Source of the DNA: Candidatus Nanopelagicaceae bacterium
GTDB taxonomy: Bacteria > Actinomycetota > Actinomycetes > Nanopelagicales > Nanopelagicaceae
Assembly: GCA_009691185.1 (NCBI GenBank)
Contig: SHVD01000006.1
Coordinates: 1-35,139 of the forward strand
Length of the DNA stretch: 35,139 nt
Direction: 5' to 3'
In this document: in pieces, positions 1-6,494 of the stretch
Layout of the letters: each line of letters begins with the position of its first letter
Numbering within the stretch: position 1 is the stretch's first letter
The notes under the pieces: model-generated
Database searches by the model: none
The model's input: only the letters and a program-made list of their open reading frames with translations
Told to the model about the DNA's origin: nothing
Program-made: the position numbers and the translations under genes

Positions 1-216
1 ATCATGACAGTTGCAGTCTTCACCTGTAAGCCAGAGGCAAGTGTGGCTGAGATTATGTCGATGATGACTGAAAAGCGGATAAGGCATGTGCCGGTAGTTG
101 ATGAGAAAGGTAATCTACTTTCAATAGTCTCAATTGGTGATGTGGTTAAACACCATTTAAGTGAAATCTCATTAGAAAATCAAACTCTTAAAGAGTATCT
201 ATCTACTGCTCGTTAG
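1..216 (+). CDS. CBS-domain protein, C-terminal part (5' truncated by window)
   Basis: The reading frame is open from the first base, so the gene starts upstream of the window and only its last 71 residues are seen. They form the final part of a CBS domain: a V-x-T-C-x-P-E-A-S-V-A-E-I segment, then a helix ending M-T-E-K-R-I-R-H-V-P-V-V-D, then G-N-L-L-S-I-V-S-I-G-D-V-V-K, the classic second half of a CBS motif. CBS pairs usually bind adenine nucleotides and regulate enzymes or act alone as about 140-aa proteins. The short tail after the domain (about 20 residues) fits a stand-alone two-CBS protein. Whether a catalytic domain lies upstream cannot be seen. Confidence 0.85.
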   Translation: MMTVAVFTCKPEASVAEIMSMMTEKRIRHVPVVDEKGNLLSIVSIGDVVKHHLSEISLENQTLKEYLSTAR

Positions 217-279
217 CAGATGTGCACCTTATAAATCTTAGTATTTTGTGGCTTAAATCATCCATGCCACTTTATCAAC

Positions 280-285
280 TACACT
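280..285 (+). promoter_or_regulatory. Leaderless -10 box TACACT before the YqhA-family gene
   Basis: TACACT is followed by exactly six bases and then the ATG at 292, so transcription should start at or next to the start codon. There is no Shine-Dalgarno sequence in this interval. The same TANNNT-N6-ATG geometry recurs at many genes in the window. Confidence 0.6.
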
Positions 286-291
286 TAGCAT

Positions 292-774
292 ATGAATAAA
301 TTACTTAGCATGACCAGGTATGCGGTAGTTGTGCCTGCCCTGGCATCCATCTTAGGAGCACTGCTGCTGATGGCCCAGGGCTCCATTGAGATGGTGATGG
401 TGGTAATCCAGGCGATCTCAAATGAGTTAACCTTAAAAGAATCAATTGTGGATGTATTAACTGCAATTGATGCAATCTTGCTGGGAACAGTACTTTTAGT
501 AATTGGTTATGGCATATATGAGTTATTTATTGATGCTGAGATTGATGTGCCAACCTGGCTTAGGGTGGATGATCTAGATGATTTAAAATCAAAGCTAATT
601 GGTGTGGTAGTTGCCATTATTGCAGTGGTATTTGTCGGTGTATTTGTTGATACTGATCGATCAGATGATGTGGTTTCTTACGGCCTTGGAGCAGGAGCGA
701 TAGTGGCAGGTCTTGCTATTTTTGCCTTTGCAACTAAAAAGGATCGAAGTAACTCTAGAACTGGAAAAAGTTAA
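292..774 (+). CDS. YqhA/UPF0114-family membrane protein
   Basis: The 160-aa protein has about four hydrophobic segments: residues 9-30, 55-82, 100-118 and 127-148. The L-L-G-T-V-L-L-V-I-G-Y-G-I-Y-E-L-F core followed by D-L-K-S-K-L-I-G-V-V-V-A-I resembles the UPF0114/YqhA family, whose members carry G-Y-E-x-F and D-x-x-x-L-K-x-K at the same places. Length agrees with the family (about 160 aa). The molecular role of the family is not established; it is an integral inner-membrane protein. The gene appears leaderless (TACACT six bases before the ATG). Its stop overlaps the stop of the convergent gene by four bases. Confidence 0.75.
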   Translation: MNKLLSMTRYAVVVPALASILGALLLMAQGSIEMVMVVIQAISNELTLKESIVDVLTAIDAILLGTVLLVIGYGIYELFIDAEIDVPTWLRVDDLDDLKSKLIGVVVAIIAVVFVGVFVDTDRSDDVVSYGLGAGAIVAGLAIFAFATKKDRSNSRTGKS

Positions 775-1457
775 GCTTTAATCTGTTTAGGTATTAAACC
801 CTCTAGTGTGAGAACTGGCTTACTCTTTGCTGCATCTTTTATCTCAGTATTAATTGCTTTAATCGTTGCCGGGACTCCCTTTTCATATGCGTGCAGGGCT
901 AGTGCAAATAAATGCGCGAAGGCGAAGCCACCTTGGGGTGAAAACCTTATGCCAGATGATTTCTGTCGGTTTGAGACGCCAAAGATAAAATCAGTCCGCT
1001 CTAGGTTTGAAAAAGATGAGAGCAGTTTGGCAAATGCCCACTCAGTACTTGCAATTGGACCAGAGAAGATAAGTCTTTGATTGGTTAACTTCACCATGCC
1101 AGAGTCTTTATCAAGCTGCATTACCTCACCTGGGACTACCTGACCCTTAAAGGAGCCGACTCGATATCTAATACCTGCTACCAATGGAAAAGAAAAACCT
1201 TGGGAGCCACCAACATACTTAGATGCTGTTCTGCCCGCTTCATGGAAAACTCCAGAGCCGGTCCATAAAACTAACTCACCTTTTTTCTGCGTCAGTGAGT
1301 GATCATCAGGTTCATTGCCACTGGCGGCGTTATTGAAGATTTCAAGTGCGGTGGCCAGTACTTCATTCTCTTGATTCCATTGATGCATCTCTAACTCAAA
1401 GATATTTTGTGCTCGCTTAGCAGCGCGCTTGCTTTTAAAGTTTGCAATAAATCCCAT
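771..1457 (-). CDS. Conserved hypothetical protein with PH-like/GRAM-like segment
   Basis: I do not recognise a named family for this 228-aa soluble protein. It begins with a basic stretch (K-S-K-R-A-A-K-R-A-Q) and a helical segment. Residues about 58-145 contain K-K-G-E-L-V-L-W-T-G-S-G-V-F-H-E and then K-L-T-N-Q-R-L-I-F-S-G-P. The T-N-x-R-L-I-F-S-G pattern is what bacterial PH-like and GRAM-like domains show ('converts to a known lipid-binding fold' is inference only). The C-terminal 80 residues are mostly helical. There is no signal peptide or membrane segment. The start is supported by a leaderless -10 (TATGAT) six bases upstream of the ATG. Confidence 0.6.
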   Translation of the reverse strand: MGFIANFKSKRAAKRAQNIFELEMHQWNQENEVLATALEIFNNAASGNEPDDHSLTQKKGELVLWTGSGVFHEAGRTASKYVGGSQGFSFPLVAGIRYRVGSFKGQVVPGEVMQLDKDSGMVKLTNQRLIFSGPIASTEWAFAKLLSSFSNLERTDFIFGVSNRQKSSGIRFSPQGGFAFAHLFALALHAYEKGVPATIKAINTEIKDAAKSKPVLTLEGLIPKQIKA

Positions 1458-1463
1458 GGGTTA

Positions 1464-1469
1464 ATCATA
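1464..1469 (-). promoter_or_regulatory. Leaderless -10 box TATGAT before the PH-like gene
   Basis: On the minus strand TATGAT is followed by TAACCC and then the ATG ending at 1457. The spacing is six bases, with no room for a ribosome-binding site, so the transcript is probably leaderless. Confidence 0.6.
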
Positions 1470-1552
1470 ACTACTTAGAGTGACAATGTGGATAGTCAAA
1501 GCGCGGGCAGTATTGATTAATCCAAGATGCGCAGGTGAAAAAATTTAAATAA

Positions 1553-1783
1553 TTAAAAGCAGCTATTTTCTATAGATTACTCACATCAAATCCGCTAAAT
1601 TATCGACTTGGTAAAAACAAAGGTGGATCACATAAAACCTTGGTGGCAGCAGGCAGATTGCCAATAAACTTTTCCTGGCACACCAGCGTTGAAGTATCAG
1701 GGTATAAAGTAAGACAAGTTTTGATGGAAAGAGCATTACTTACTGAAGAGGAGGCATACAAATTAGTACACAAAATAAAGTAA
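1553..1783 (+). pseudogene. hicA: HicA-family toxin, without a normal start codon (likely decayed)
   Basis: This frame encodes about 76 residues: K-A-A-I-F-Y-R-L-L-T, then P-L-N-Y-R, G-G-S-H-K-T-L, G-R-L-P-I-N-F-S-W-H, V-R-Q-V-L and L-L-T-E-E-E-A. This is the profile of actinobacterial HicA mRNA interferases, including the catalytic His of the G-S-H motif. No ATG, GTG or TTG precedes the conserved part: a TAA at 1550-1552 closes the frame and the expected Met position reads TTA. A GTG at 1535 would only work by reading through that TAA. The gene overlaps the hicB-like frame by 22 bases, the usual toxin-antitoxin order. I infer an inactivated toxin, but a rare start (TTA, or ATT at 1565) cannot be excluded. 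Confidence 0.6.
1749..1754 (+). promoter_or_regulatory. Shine-Dalgarno AGGAGG deciding an ATT start for hicB
   Basis: A perfect AGGAGG lies inside the end of hicA and is followed by a seven-base spacer and ATT at 1762. No ATG, GTG or TTG is in frame at a usable distance, so this site is the main evidence for an ATT start codon. Confidence 0.55.
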
Positions 1784-1974
1784 AGGTTGTTGTTGATTTC
1801 TATAGAGATGGTGCAAATTGGGATGCTGATTGCGAAGAGGTTGGCCTGGTTGGATATGCAGATCCGGATATTAATGTTGTGCGAGAAAATGTCTTTGATT
1901 CAATTAGATTCTTTTTAGAAACTGATGATATTGAGTTTTTAGAGCGGATTGTTTCGATAGAGGATCTTGGGTAA
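1762..1974 (+). CDS. hicB: HicB-like antitoxin with probable ATT start codon
   Basis: The 70-residue frame encodes V-K-V-V-V-D-F-Y-R-D-G-A-N-W-D-A-D, then E-E-V-G-L-V-G-Y-A-D, then V-R-E-N-V-F-D-S-I-R-F-F-L-E. This is the beta-beta-beta-alpha layout of small HicB antitoxins, which bind and neutralise HicA through this RNase H-like fold. There is no obvious DNA-binding tail. It starts inside the hicA-like frame and is in the canonical toxin-first order. No ATG, GTG or TTG is available; ATT at 1762, seven bases after AGGAGG, is the best-placed start. ATT is known as a rare start (infC in E. coli). If the toxin is dead, this may be an orphan antitoxin under decay. Confidence 0.6.
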   Translation: MSTQNKVKVVVDFYRDGANWDADCEEVGLVGYADPDINVVRENVFDSIRFFLETDDIEFLERIVSIEDLG

Positions 1975-1995
1975 TTAATCTAAAGAGTAACAAGC

Positions 1996-2409
1996 TCAGA
2001 TCTTTATCACTGAGTGAATTATGTACTCAGGTGTGATCACCTTGCCAGATGCGGTATCAATCTGAGTTGGGATGCCATTAATGGTGGCGGTAGTAAGCAG
2101 TGCTAACTGGCAGGCGATATCAGTCATAAAGTAAAGGCCATTAGCACCGGTGCGATCGATGATCTTTTGTCCCCAGGCAAGCTTTTCATCTGAGTACTTC
2201 TCTCGATCATTTTTATCATCATCAAGGACAGCAAGTAGATATCGTTTTATCTCAGCGCCCATACTGGTTGGATCATCAGAGTTAGTAAGCAGATCGGTGA
2301 GCTGGGCATCTAGATCACTATCTTTAATCTTTGCACGCTTGCGCTCTTTTTTCTTCTCTCGATAGTTGAGATAGAAATAGATTGCAAAACCAAGTAGTAG
2401 ATACTCCAT
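1996..2409 (-). CDS. Hypothetical membrane-anchored protein
   Basis: This 137-aa protein is not recognised. Residues 2-16 form one short hydrophobic segment (Y-L-L-L-G-F-A-I-Y-F-Y-L), followed by a strongly basic patch (R-E-K-K-K-E-R-K-R-A-K) that should stay in the cytoplasm. Then comes a soluble acidic helical domain containing D-D-D-K-N-D-R-E-K and ending in a hydrophobic strand region. A GGGGGAG Shine-Dalgarno sits about four bases before the ATG, so this is a leadered gene. It is followed by nothing on its own strand until the toxin-antitoxin region, and it lies in a run of minus-strand small membrane proteins. Confidence 0.55.
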   Translation of the reverse strand: MEYLLLGFAIYFYLNYREKKKERKRAKIKDSDLDAQLTDLLTNSDDPTSMGAEIKRYLLAVLDDDKNDREKYSDEKLAWGQKIIDRTGANGLYFMTDIACQLALLTTATINGIPTQIDTASGKVITPEYIIHSVIKI

Positions 2410-2472
2410 TGATCTCCCCCTTAAGTTACTGGAGGTAAACCTATTACTACCTACTGACGGTGGGAATAACCC

Positions 2473-2703
2473 TTACAGCAGAGCCAGGGCAATGTAGGCA
2501 AAGAGCTGGCCTAGGAGATAACTAAAAATAAGCAGGGTGGTGTGAAAACTTCGTACCCATGGCTTAGGGAGCTTTTTTGGGGAGTCACTGCCAAACTTCA
2601 CTCTTCTGATCTCATCAAGAACTGGTTTTTCTAGCACCTCGGTGAAAACAATTAACAAAATAGTGCCGATCACAAAACCTAAGGCAAAAATGATCGGTGT
2701 CAT
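2473..2703 (-). CDS. Small hypothetical two-pass membrane protein
   Basis: The 76-aa protein has two hydrophobic helices, residues 3-21 and about 55-76, joined by a charged loop containing D-E-I-R-R-V-K-F-G-S-D-S-P-K-K-L-P-K. It starts only four bases after the stop of the DoxX-like gene upstream on the same strand, so the two are probably co-transcribed and may act together. No family is recognised, and no catalytic motif is visible. Confidence 0.55.
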   Translation of the reverse strand: MTPIIFALGFVIGTILLIVFTEVLEKPVLDEIRRVKFGSDSPKKLPKPWVRSFHTTLLIFSYLLGQLFAYIALALL

Positions 2704-2707
2704 TTGC

Positions 2708-3175
2708 TTATTTATCTCTTTCTAAGATTGGCACCAGCTTGCTGCCTACCACCATGGCAGCGCCAATTAATACTAAGTTTTTGATGATGTACTGACCCTC
2801 CAGGGTGAGAACAAATGGAAAATCAATAAAGCAGATTTCAGGGCGCAGGATAAGTGGCAGAAAGGTGCCGGGCATTTGTAGCGCTAACAAAAAAAGTCCA
2901 ATTCGAATCAATGGGGTGTAGAGCAGGCAAAGGCCAATTAGCATCTCCCAAACTCCAAGAGTTGGGATAAATATTGCTGGATCAAACCAGTAAATAGTTT
3001 TAGTTATTACATCATTAGCTGCTGAATTACCAAAGGGCTTAAGAGCGCCAAACCAGATAAAAACTATTCCCAGTGAGACTCTAAGTACTGGCAGTGAGAT
3101 CTTACTTAGGTAGTTGATAAGTAAGGTATCAAACTGCTTTAGATTAAAGTTTTTAAAATCGGTAAGGTTTTTCAA
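2708..3175 (-). CDS. DoxX/DUF417-like membrane protein
   Basis: The 155-aa protein contains four hydrophobic segments. L-R-V-S-L-G-I-V-F-I-W-F-G-A-L-K (about residues 31-46) is the hallmark opening of DUF417/DoxX-type proteins. G-V-W-E-M-L-I-G-L-C-L-L marks helix 2, and L-T-L-E-G-Q-Y-I-I-K-N-L-V-L-I, near the C-terminus, is typical of the DUF417 branch. These proteins are thought to act in membrane redox or stress functions, without a proven reaction. The start is a TTG four bases after AAGGAG; an ATG at 3179 is in a different frame. It leads a two-gene operon with the small membrane protein downstream. Confidence 0.7.
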   Translation of the reverse strand: MKNLTDFKNFNLKQFDTLLINYLSKISLPVLRVSLGIVFIWFGALKPFGNSAANDVITKTIYWFDPAIFIPTLGVWEMLIGLCLLYTPLIRIGLFLLALQMPGTFLPLILRPEICFIDFPFVLTLEGQYIIKNLVLIGAAMVVGSKLVPILERDK

Positions 3176-3230
3176 ACATCTCCTTGTAATAAATAACTCC
3201 CCTAATCCTAGTTTATAAATTTGGCTAGGC

Positions 3231-3236
3231 TAGGAT
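3231..3236 (+). promoter_or_regulatory. Leaderless-type -10 box TAGGAT before a 9-codon ORF
   Basis: TAGGAT is followed by six bases and an ATG at 3243. That ATG opens a nine-codon frame ending on the start codon of the DCC-family gene. The geometry matches the other leaderless promoters in the window. Confidence 0.45.
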
Positions 3237-3242
3237 TTAACT

Positions 3243-3272
3243 ATGATTTGTGATGAGATAAGCCACATATGA
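3243..3272 (+). CDS. Nine-codon leader ORF coupled to the DCC-family gene
   Basis: The frame encodes M-I-C-D-E-I-S-H-I and stops with TGA at 3270-3272, which overlaps the ATG at 3269 (ATGA). Its ATG is six bases after a TAGGAT box. A ribosome starting on a leaderless mRNA would terminate exactly on the downstream start codon, which lacks a good Shine-Dalgarno. I infer translational coupling rather than a functional peptide. It could also be chance. Confidence 0.35.
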   Translation: MICDEISHI

Positions 3273-3622
3273 GCGGGATTACTGTTATTTATGATGGTAA
3301 TTGTCAATTGTGTAGCAACTCAATTAATTGGCTCACCAAAAAACTTAGCTTTGATGCGATCAGCTATCAAAGTGCACCACTTGCAAAATTTGACTTATCC
3401 CTGGCAGAGTGTGAAAAACAGGTTTACGCCATATCTGGTGGTAAAAAATATGGCGGGATCACTGCGGTAATCTTTTTACTTAAAGCACGTGGCAACAAGG
3501 TGAGTGCTTTTTCACTTCAAGTATCTGGACCAATTGGCGCACTTGGCTACAAAATGATTGCCACAAATCGGCAATCTATTGTTGTTAAGGGGTTGTCTAG
3601 ATTTATTAAAAGAATTACTTAG
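3269..3622 (+). CDS. DCC-family thiol-disulfide oxidoreductase (DUF393)
   Basis: The 117-aa protein opens with I-T-V-I-Y-D-G-N-C-Q-L-C (residues 4-15), the D-x-x-C-x-x-C signature of the DCC/YuxK family, which has a thioredoxin-like fold. Y-G-G-I-T-A-V-I-F-L-L matches the family's second conserved block, where a cis-Pro-like loop sits. These proteins are predicted to do thiol-disulfide exchange; substrates are unknown. Length is typical. The start codon overlaps the stop of a nine-codon upstream ORF, so translation may be coupled. The 3' end overlaps a small minus-strand ORF by eight bases. Confidence 0.8.
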   Translation: MSGITVIYDGNCQLCSNSINWLTKKLSFDAISYQSAPLAKFDLSLAECEKQVYAISGGKKYGGITAVIFLLKARGNKVSAFSLQVSGPIGALGYKMIATNRQSIVVKGLSRFIKRIT

Positions 3623-3713
3623 CAGGCTCAAGTGCGGGTACTGGAAGGGCTGGTGAGATTGCTGGCTCACGCTCACGGCGCACCACTCGATCTGGTTGCC
3701 CAATCTCAGCCAT
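3615..3713 (-). CDS. Predicted 32-aa proline/arginine-rich small protein
   Basis: The frame encodes a charged N-terminal half (G-Q-P-D-R-V-V-R-R-E-R-E-P) and a Pro/Ala-rich tail (A-L-P-V-P-A-L-E-P-A-K). It has an AAAGGA Shine-Dalgarno five bases before the ATG and a TATATT-like -10 about 15 bases further up, both better than expected by chance. There is no known family. It fills the gap between the DCC gene and the next plus-strand gene, overlapping the DCC 3' end by eight bases. It could be spurious. Confidence 0.4.
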   Translation of the reverse strand: MAEIGQPDRVVRREREPAISPALPVPALEPAK

Positions 3714-3840
3714 ATTTTTCCTTTGTTTGAATATAAAAATCTTACTTCTTAATTTCACCGATGTAAATGAAGGGGGTAGGTAGAAAAGGTAGATCTAGAT
3801 CACCTCACCTTGCTCTTAAAGTAGGTGTTTAATTACAGGT

Positions 3841-4620
3841 ATGAGTTATGTGCGAAACCGGCAACGGTTGATCAGATTAATTCGTATTTATCCAGTAATC
3901 GCCATCGCTGTCTTGGCAGCTGCTTATCTACTTGGTGGTTTTACTGATCAAGTTGATCCACTTATTCCACAAGAGGTAATTATCACCGCTTTGTATTTAT
4001 TTGTGGGCGCAGTGCCACTTGTGTTTATCATTGCATTTCTAATCATTGGCAGAGTTGGTGATAAGGCAGCTTTAAAAAATAATAACCATACTGATAAGTT
4101 AAATTATAAAAGTGGCTTTGATCTGCCAGTTGAGCAGATGCATGGTTATAAGTTGGCGTTAATTACCGGGCGCATTCCTACCCTTACTGGATTAACCGGG
4201 GACACATACCTTTCAGATTCATCTGCAAAGTGCAGTATTAATCAGGAGCATGTGCCACCAGTTGCGCAGTGTGAGTGCGGCTTCTATGCATACAGTGATA
4301 TTGATGAGGCAAGGTTTGAAGGCTCAATTAATCCTGGCGCTTTTCTATTAGATGTTGATCTTTATGGGGTTGGCTTTAAATATGCCAGAGGGTATCGAGC
4401 TGAAACCCAGGTAGTAAATGAGTTGATAACACCAAGTCGATGTCAGTTTTGCAGGATCTTGCCGGCAAAAGTTTTTGTTACCACCTACAAATTAGGTTAT
4501 GACGATATCTCTTGGTGGCAGTGGCAAATAAGATGCCTACTTTGTAGTAGCAGCTTTAAAGAGGTGGATAAGTTAAGTATTGATGAAATGAGTCAAAAAT
4601 TAAGGTTGCTAATTACCTAA
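3841..4620 (+). CDS. Hypothetical membrane protein with two cysteine-pair (zinc-ribbon-like) knuckles
   Basis: The 259-aa protein has two N-terminal membrane helices, residues 17-34 and 46-69, and a cytoplasmic domain. That domain carries cysteines in C-x(n)-C-E-C-G-F-Y-A-Y (about residues 130-150), then C-Q-F-C near 200 and C-L-L-C near 232. The C-x-x-C pairs look like zinc knuckles, and the first segment resembles the opening of zinc-ribbon proteins. I do not recognise the family. The upstream sequence has TTTAAT seven bases before the ATG, so it may be leaderless. The stop overlaps the stop of the convergent DUF305 gene by 12 bases. Confidence 0.55.
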   Translation: MSYVRNRQRLIRLIRIYPVIAIAVLAAAYLLGGFTDQVDPLIPQEVIITALYLFVGAVPLVFIIAFLIIGRVGDKAALKNNNHTDKLNYKSGFDLPVEQMHGYKLALITGRIPTLTGLTGDTYLSDSSAKCSINQEHVPPVAQCECGFYAYSDIDEARFEGSINPGAFLLDVDLYGVGFKYARGYRAETQVVNELITPSRCQFCRILPAKVFVTTYKLGYDDISWWQWQIRCLLCSSSFKEVDKLSIDEMSQKLRLLIT

Positions 4621-5205
4621 AAGTTTCTGCATTTGATCAATCTCAGCTTGCTGGGCTGTGGAAATTGCTGTGGCAAAATCACGAAGGGCTGCCACTTTAC
4701 TATTTTCAATCATCCCGACCATTTGCAGCGCCCCTTGGTGATGCTCAATCATGTTATTTAAAAATAACTTATCAAAGCCGCCACCTTTACTACTTTTAAG
4801 AGTATTAAGTTGGGAGTCATTTAACATCCCACTCATGCCCGCCATTGAATGGCCAGCATCTGTGCCTAGGCCATCATCTGTCAGCCACTTTTTCATCTGT
4901 GTGATCTCACCTGCCTGATCTGATTTTATTTGTTTTGCAATCTTTAGTACCTGCTCATTTTTAGAGTTGGTTAATGCGTACTCAGCAATAACAACTGCTT
5001 GGGCATGATGTGGAATCATCATCTGTAAAAACATTGCATCATCAGCTGAAAGAGTTTGAGCTGCCGTAGATGAGTGAGAGCTGCCATGATCCATTGCGCC
5101 CATCTGCATTGGATTATTTGGATTAAGCAGTGCGTATGCAAAAAAGCCAGAGGTAATTACTAGAACCAAGGCTAATATCCCGGCGCTTTTTTTGCTTATA
5201 TTCAT
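4609..5205 (-). CDS. DUF305-family exported protein
   Basis: The 198-aa protein has an N-terminal signal anchor (residues 8-27) and a His/Met-rich linker (M-G-A-M-D-H-G-S-S-H). Two copies of a helical His motif follow: F-L-Q-M-M-I-P-H-H-A-Q-A-V (His 66-67) and F-L-N-N-M-I-E-H-H-Q-G-A-L-Q-M (His 155-156). This is DUF305, a four-helix ferritin-like fold often found with copper-response genes. Met- and His-rich segments fit metal binding outside the membrane, but no metal is proven. A TATTTT box lies seven bases before the ATG, compatible with a leaderless transcript. The next gene downstream on this strand is not linked. Confidence 0.85.
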   Translation of the reverse strand: MNISKKSAGILALVLVITSGFFAYALLNPNNPMQMGAMDHGSSHSSTAAQTLSADDAMFLQMMIPHHAQAVVIAEYALTNSKNEQVLKIAKQIKSDQAGEITQMKKWLTDDGLGTDAGHSMAGMSGMLNDSQLNTLKSSKGGGFDKLFLNNMIEHHQGALQMVGMIENSKVAALRDFATAISTAQQAEIDQMQKLLGN

Positions 5206-5240
5206 AACGGTAAAAATACCATTACTTACTGAGAGGAAAG

Positions 5241-5660
5241 TTAGCCCTTAACTGATTTTTTAGTGAGCCTAATAACATTTGTACTCCATAACGCCCAACC
5301 CAGCAAGAGAGGTTGGAAGAATAATCGTATTAGCCGCTTTTGATCAGTATCCAAGCCAAAGGCATCAATTTTATTTACATACTGATTGATATTACCTGGA
5401 AAGATGAGAATGAAAAATACTGCAACCGTAATACCGACCTGCCTGCGATATTTGGTAAAAATAAATGTGGTGGTAATTAACGAGATACCAAGTGCTATCT
5501 CAACCAGACCAGAGGCGATAACTACAAAATCTGCATTTAAGGGTAACCAGGTGGGTACTTGGGCTAGGAACTCTTTTCGGTTTGAGCCAAGGTGGGAGGT
5601 GCCGGCTGAGGTAAGGAAAACACCTAACGCTAGGGCGCTAATCCTCTTGAATATCAACAC
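5241..5660 (-). CDS. DoxX-family membrane protein
   Basis: The 139-aa protein shows the DoxX/YphA pattern. G-T-S-H near residue 20 is followed by V-P-T-W-L-P, then a helix with S-G-L-V-E-I-A-L-G, then F-P-G-N-I-N-Q-Y, and finally G-L-D-T-D with R-L-x-F-Q-P-L-L-L-G-W-A-L-W. Four membrane helices are predicted. Such proteins are associated with membrane thiol or oxidative stress systems; the reaction is not known. The start is GTG. It lies 35 bases upstream of the DUF305 gene on the same strand and may share a transcript with it. Confidence 0.75.
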   Translation of the reverse strand: MLIFKRISALALGVFLTSAGTSHLGSNRKEFLAQVPTWLPLNADFVVIASGLVEIALGISLITTTFIFTKYRRQVGITVAVFFILIFPGNINQYVNKIDAFGLDTDQKRLIRLFFQPLLLGWALWSTNVIRLTKKSVKG

Positions 5661-5713
5661 GGAGTAAGTAAAGCGTAGAAAATCTTAGATTTATCAAAAA
5701 ATAAGCATATTTA

Positions 5714-6397
5714 TTAGTGATCTTTGTGGATGAGCAAAAGTGCGGCATCTTCGGCGCCAATTCTAAATTGCCAATTTAACTTAGCTGCGCACTCTGATGC
5801 CGCACTTTTGCTCATCCCTACCAAGGTGGCAGCTTCACCAATACTGATATCCCCTGCTGCTCTGCCAGTAAGACAAGTAGCTGCGGCAAGCACCTCACCT
5901 CTGATCTCTTGTTGACCAATTGCCACAGTTATCTTGGCAGCACTCTTTGATTTAATACTTATTTTATATATACCAGCCTCGGCGGTTTCAGTAAATCTGC
6001 CAAGGTATAGGTAGCTTGTTCTGCTGTAAGGTTCAAAAAAAGTTGTACGCTCATTTAATTTCACCACCACCTGCTTACCTGATGGATAGGTAATTGTGGC
6101 GATGGGTAATTTACTCATTGCATATTTATTCTCAGGTGCCTTATCAATAATTAGATACTCAAAATTAAGTAGCTCAGATGCCTTCAGCACCGCTCTAAAG
6201 CCTCTGGTTTGATTAGCTTTAGTAAAATTTGCTCTAATTGCAAAAGACACGGTGGCATCTGCCAAGATTGGTCCTTGGTCGGCGGTAGTATTTTTTAACC
6301 CCAAATCCACTGGCTGGTGGGCGTAAACTCTCTGTGGTTGCATTAATACCGTAGCAATAACTAAAAGTGTAACTAGGCTCTTTGTTCGCACCTTCAC
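5714..6397 (-). CDS. Secreted protein with I78-inhibitor-like C-terminus
   Basis: The 227-aa protein begins with a signal peptide (K-V-R-T-K-S then a hydrophobic core to V-Y-A-H near residue 26). The middle is beta-rich and unrecognised, containing Y-P-S-G-K-Q-V-V-V-K-L and Y-S-R-T-S-Y-L-Y-L-G-R-F. The last 45 residues (A-T-L-V-G-M-S-K-S-A-A-S to W-Q-F-R-I) resemble the start of I78-type peptidase-inhibitor domains but stop early. These residues are encoded on a perfect 22-bp inverted repeat. The start is GTG, six bases after TTAAAT, so it may be leaderless. Function is unknown. Confidence 0.55.
   Translation of the reverse strand: MKVRTKSLVTLLVIATVLMQPQRVYAHQPVDLGLKNTTADQGPILADATVSFAIRANFTKANQTRGFRAVLKASELLNFEYLIIDKAPENKYAMSKLPIATITYPSGKQVVVKLNERTTFFEPYSRTSYLYLGRFTETAEAGIYKISIKSKSAAKITVAIGQQEIRGEVLAAATCLTGRAAGDISIGEAATLVGMSKSAASECAAKLNWQFRIGAEDAALLLIHKDH
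5728..5817. repeat. Perfect 22-bp inverted repeat with 46-bp loop inside a coding 3' end
   Basis: Arms are 5728-5749 and 5796-5817, exact reverse complements. The loop between them is itself partly palindromic (AAATT-GCC-AATTT at its centre and a GCGC on each side). The whole element could fold as a long hairpin in DNA or RNA. It lies within the last 35 codons of the secreted-protein gene. The arms encode M-S-K-S-A-A-S and D-A-A-L-L-L-I-H on the coding strand. Confidence 0.9.
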
Positions 6398-6494
6398 CCA
6401 AGGATTTAACCATATATTTCTTAAAAACAGGTGTGAGTAAATTAGATATTTACTCTAGGATTTTCCCATGTCAGTAATCTATCGAGGTTAATAG

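Noticed and set aside
808-1080. 90-aa plus-strand open frame
   Set aside because: Entirely antisense to the PH-like gene, no start signals, and low-complexity composition typical of a shadow frame.
5724-5915. A plus-strand frame that encodes a peptide strikingly like the minus-strand protein (M-S-K-S-A-A-S and D-A-A-L-L-L-I)
   Set aside because: It is the mirror of the 22-bp inverted repeat, so both strands encode the same arms. No promoter or start signal supports a plus-strand gene.
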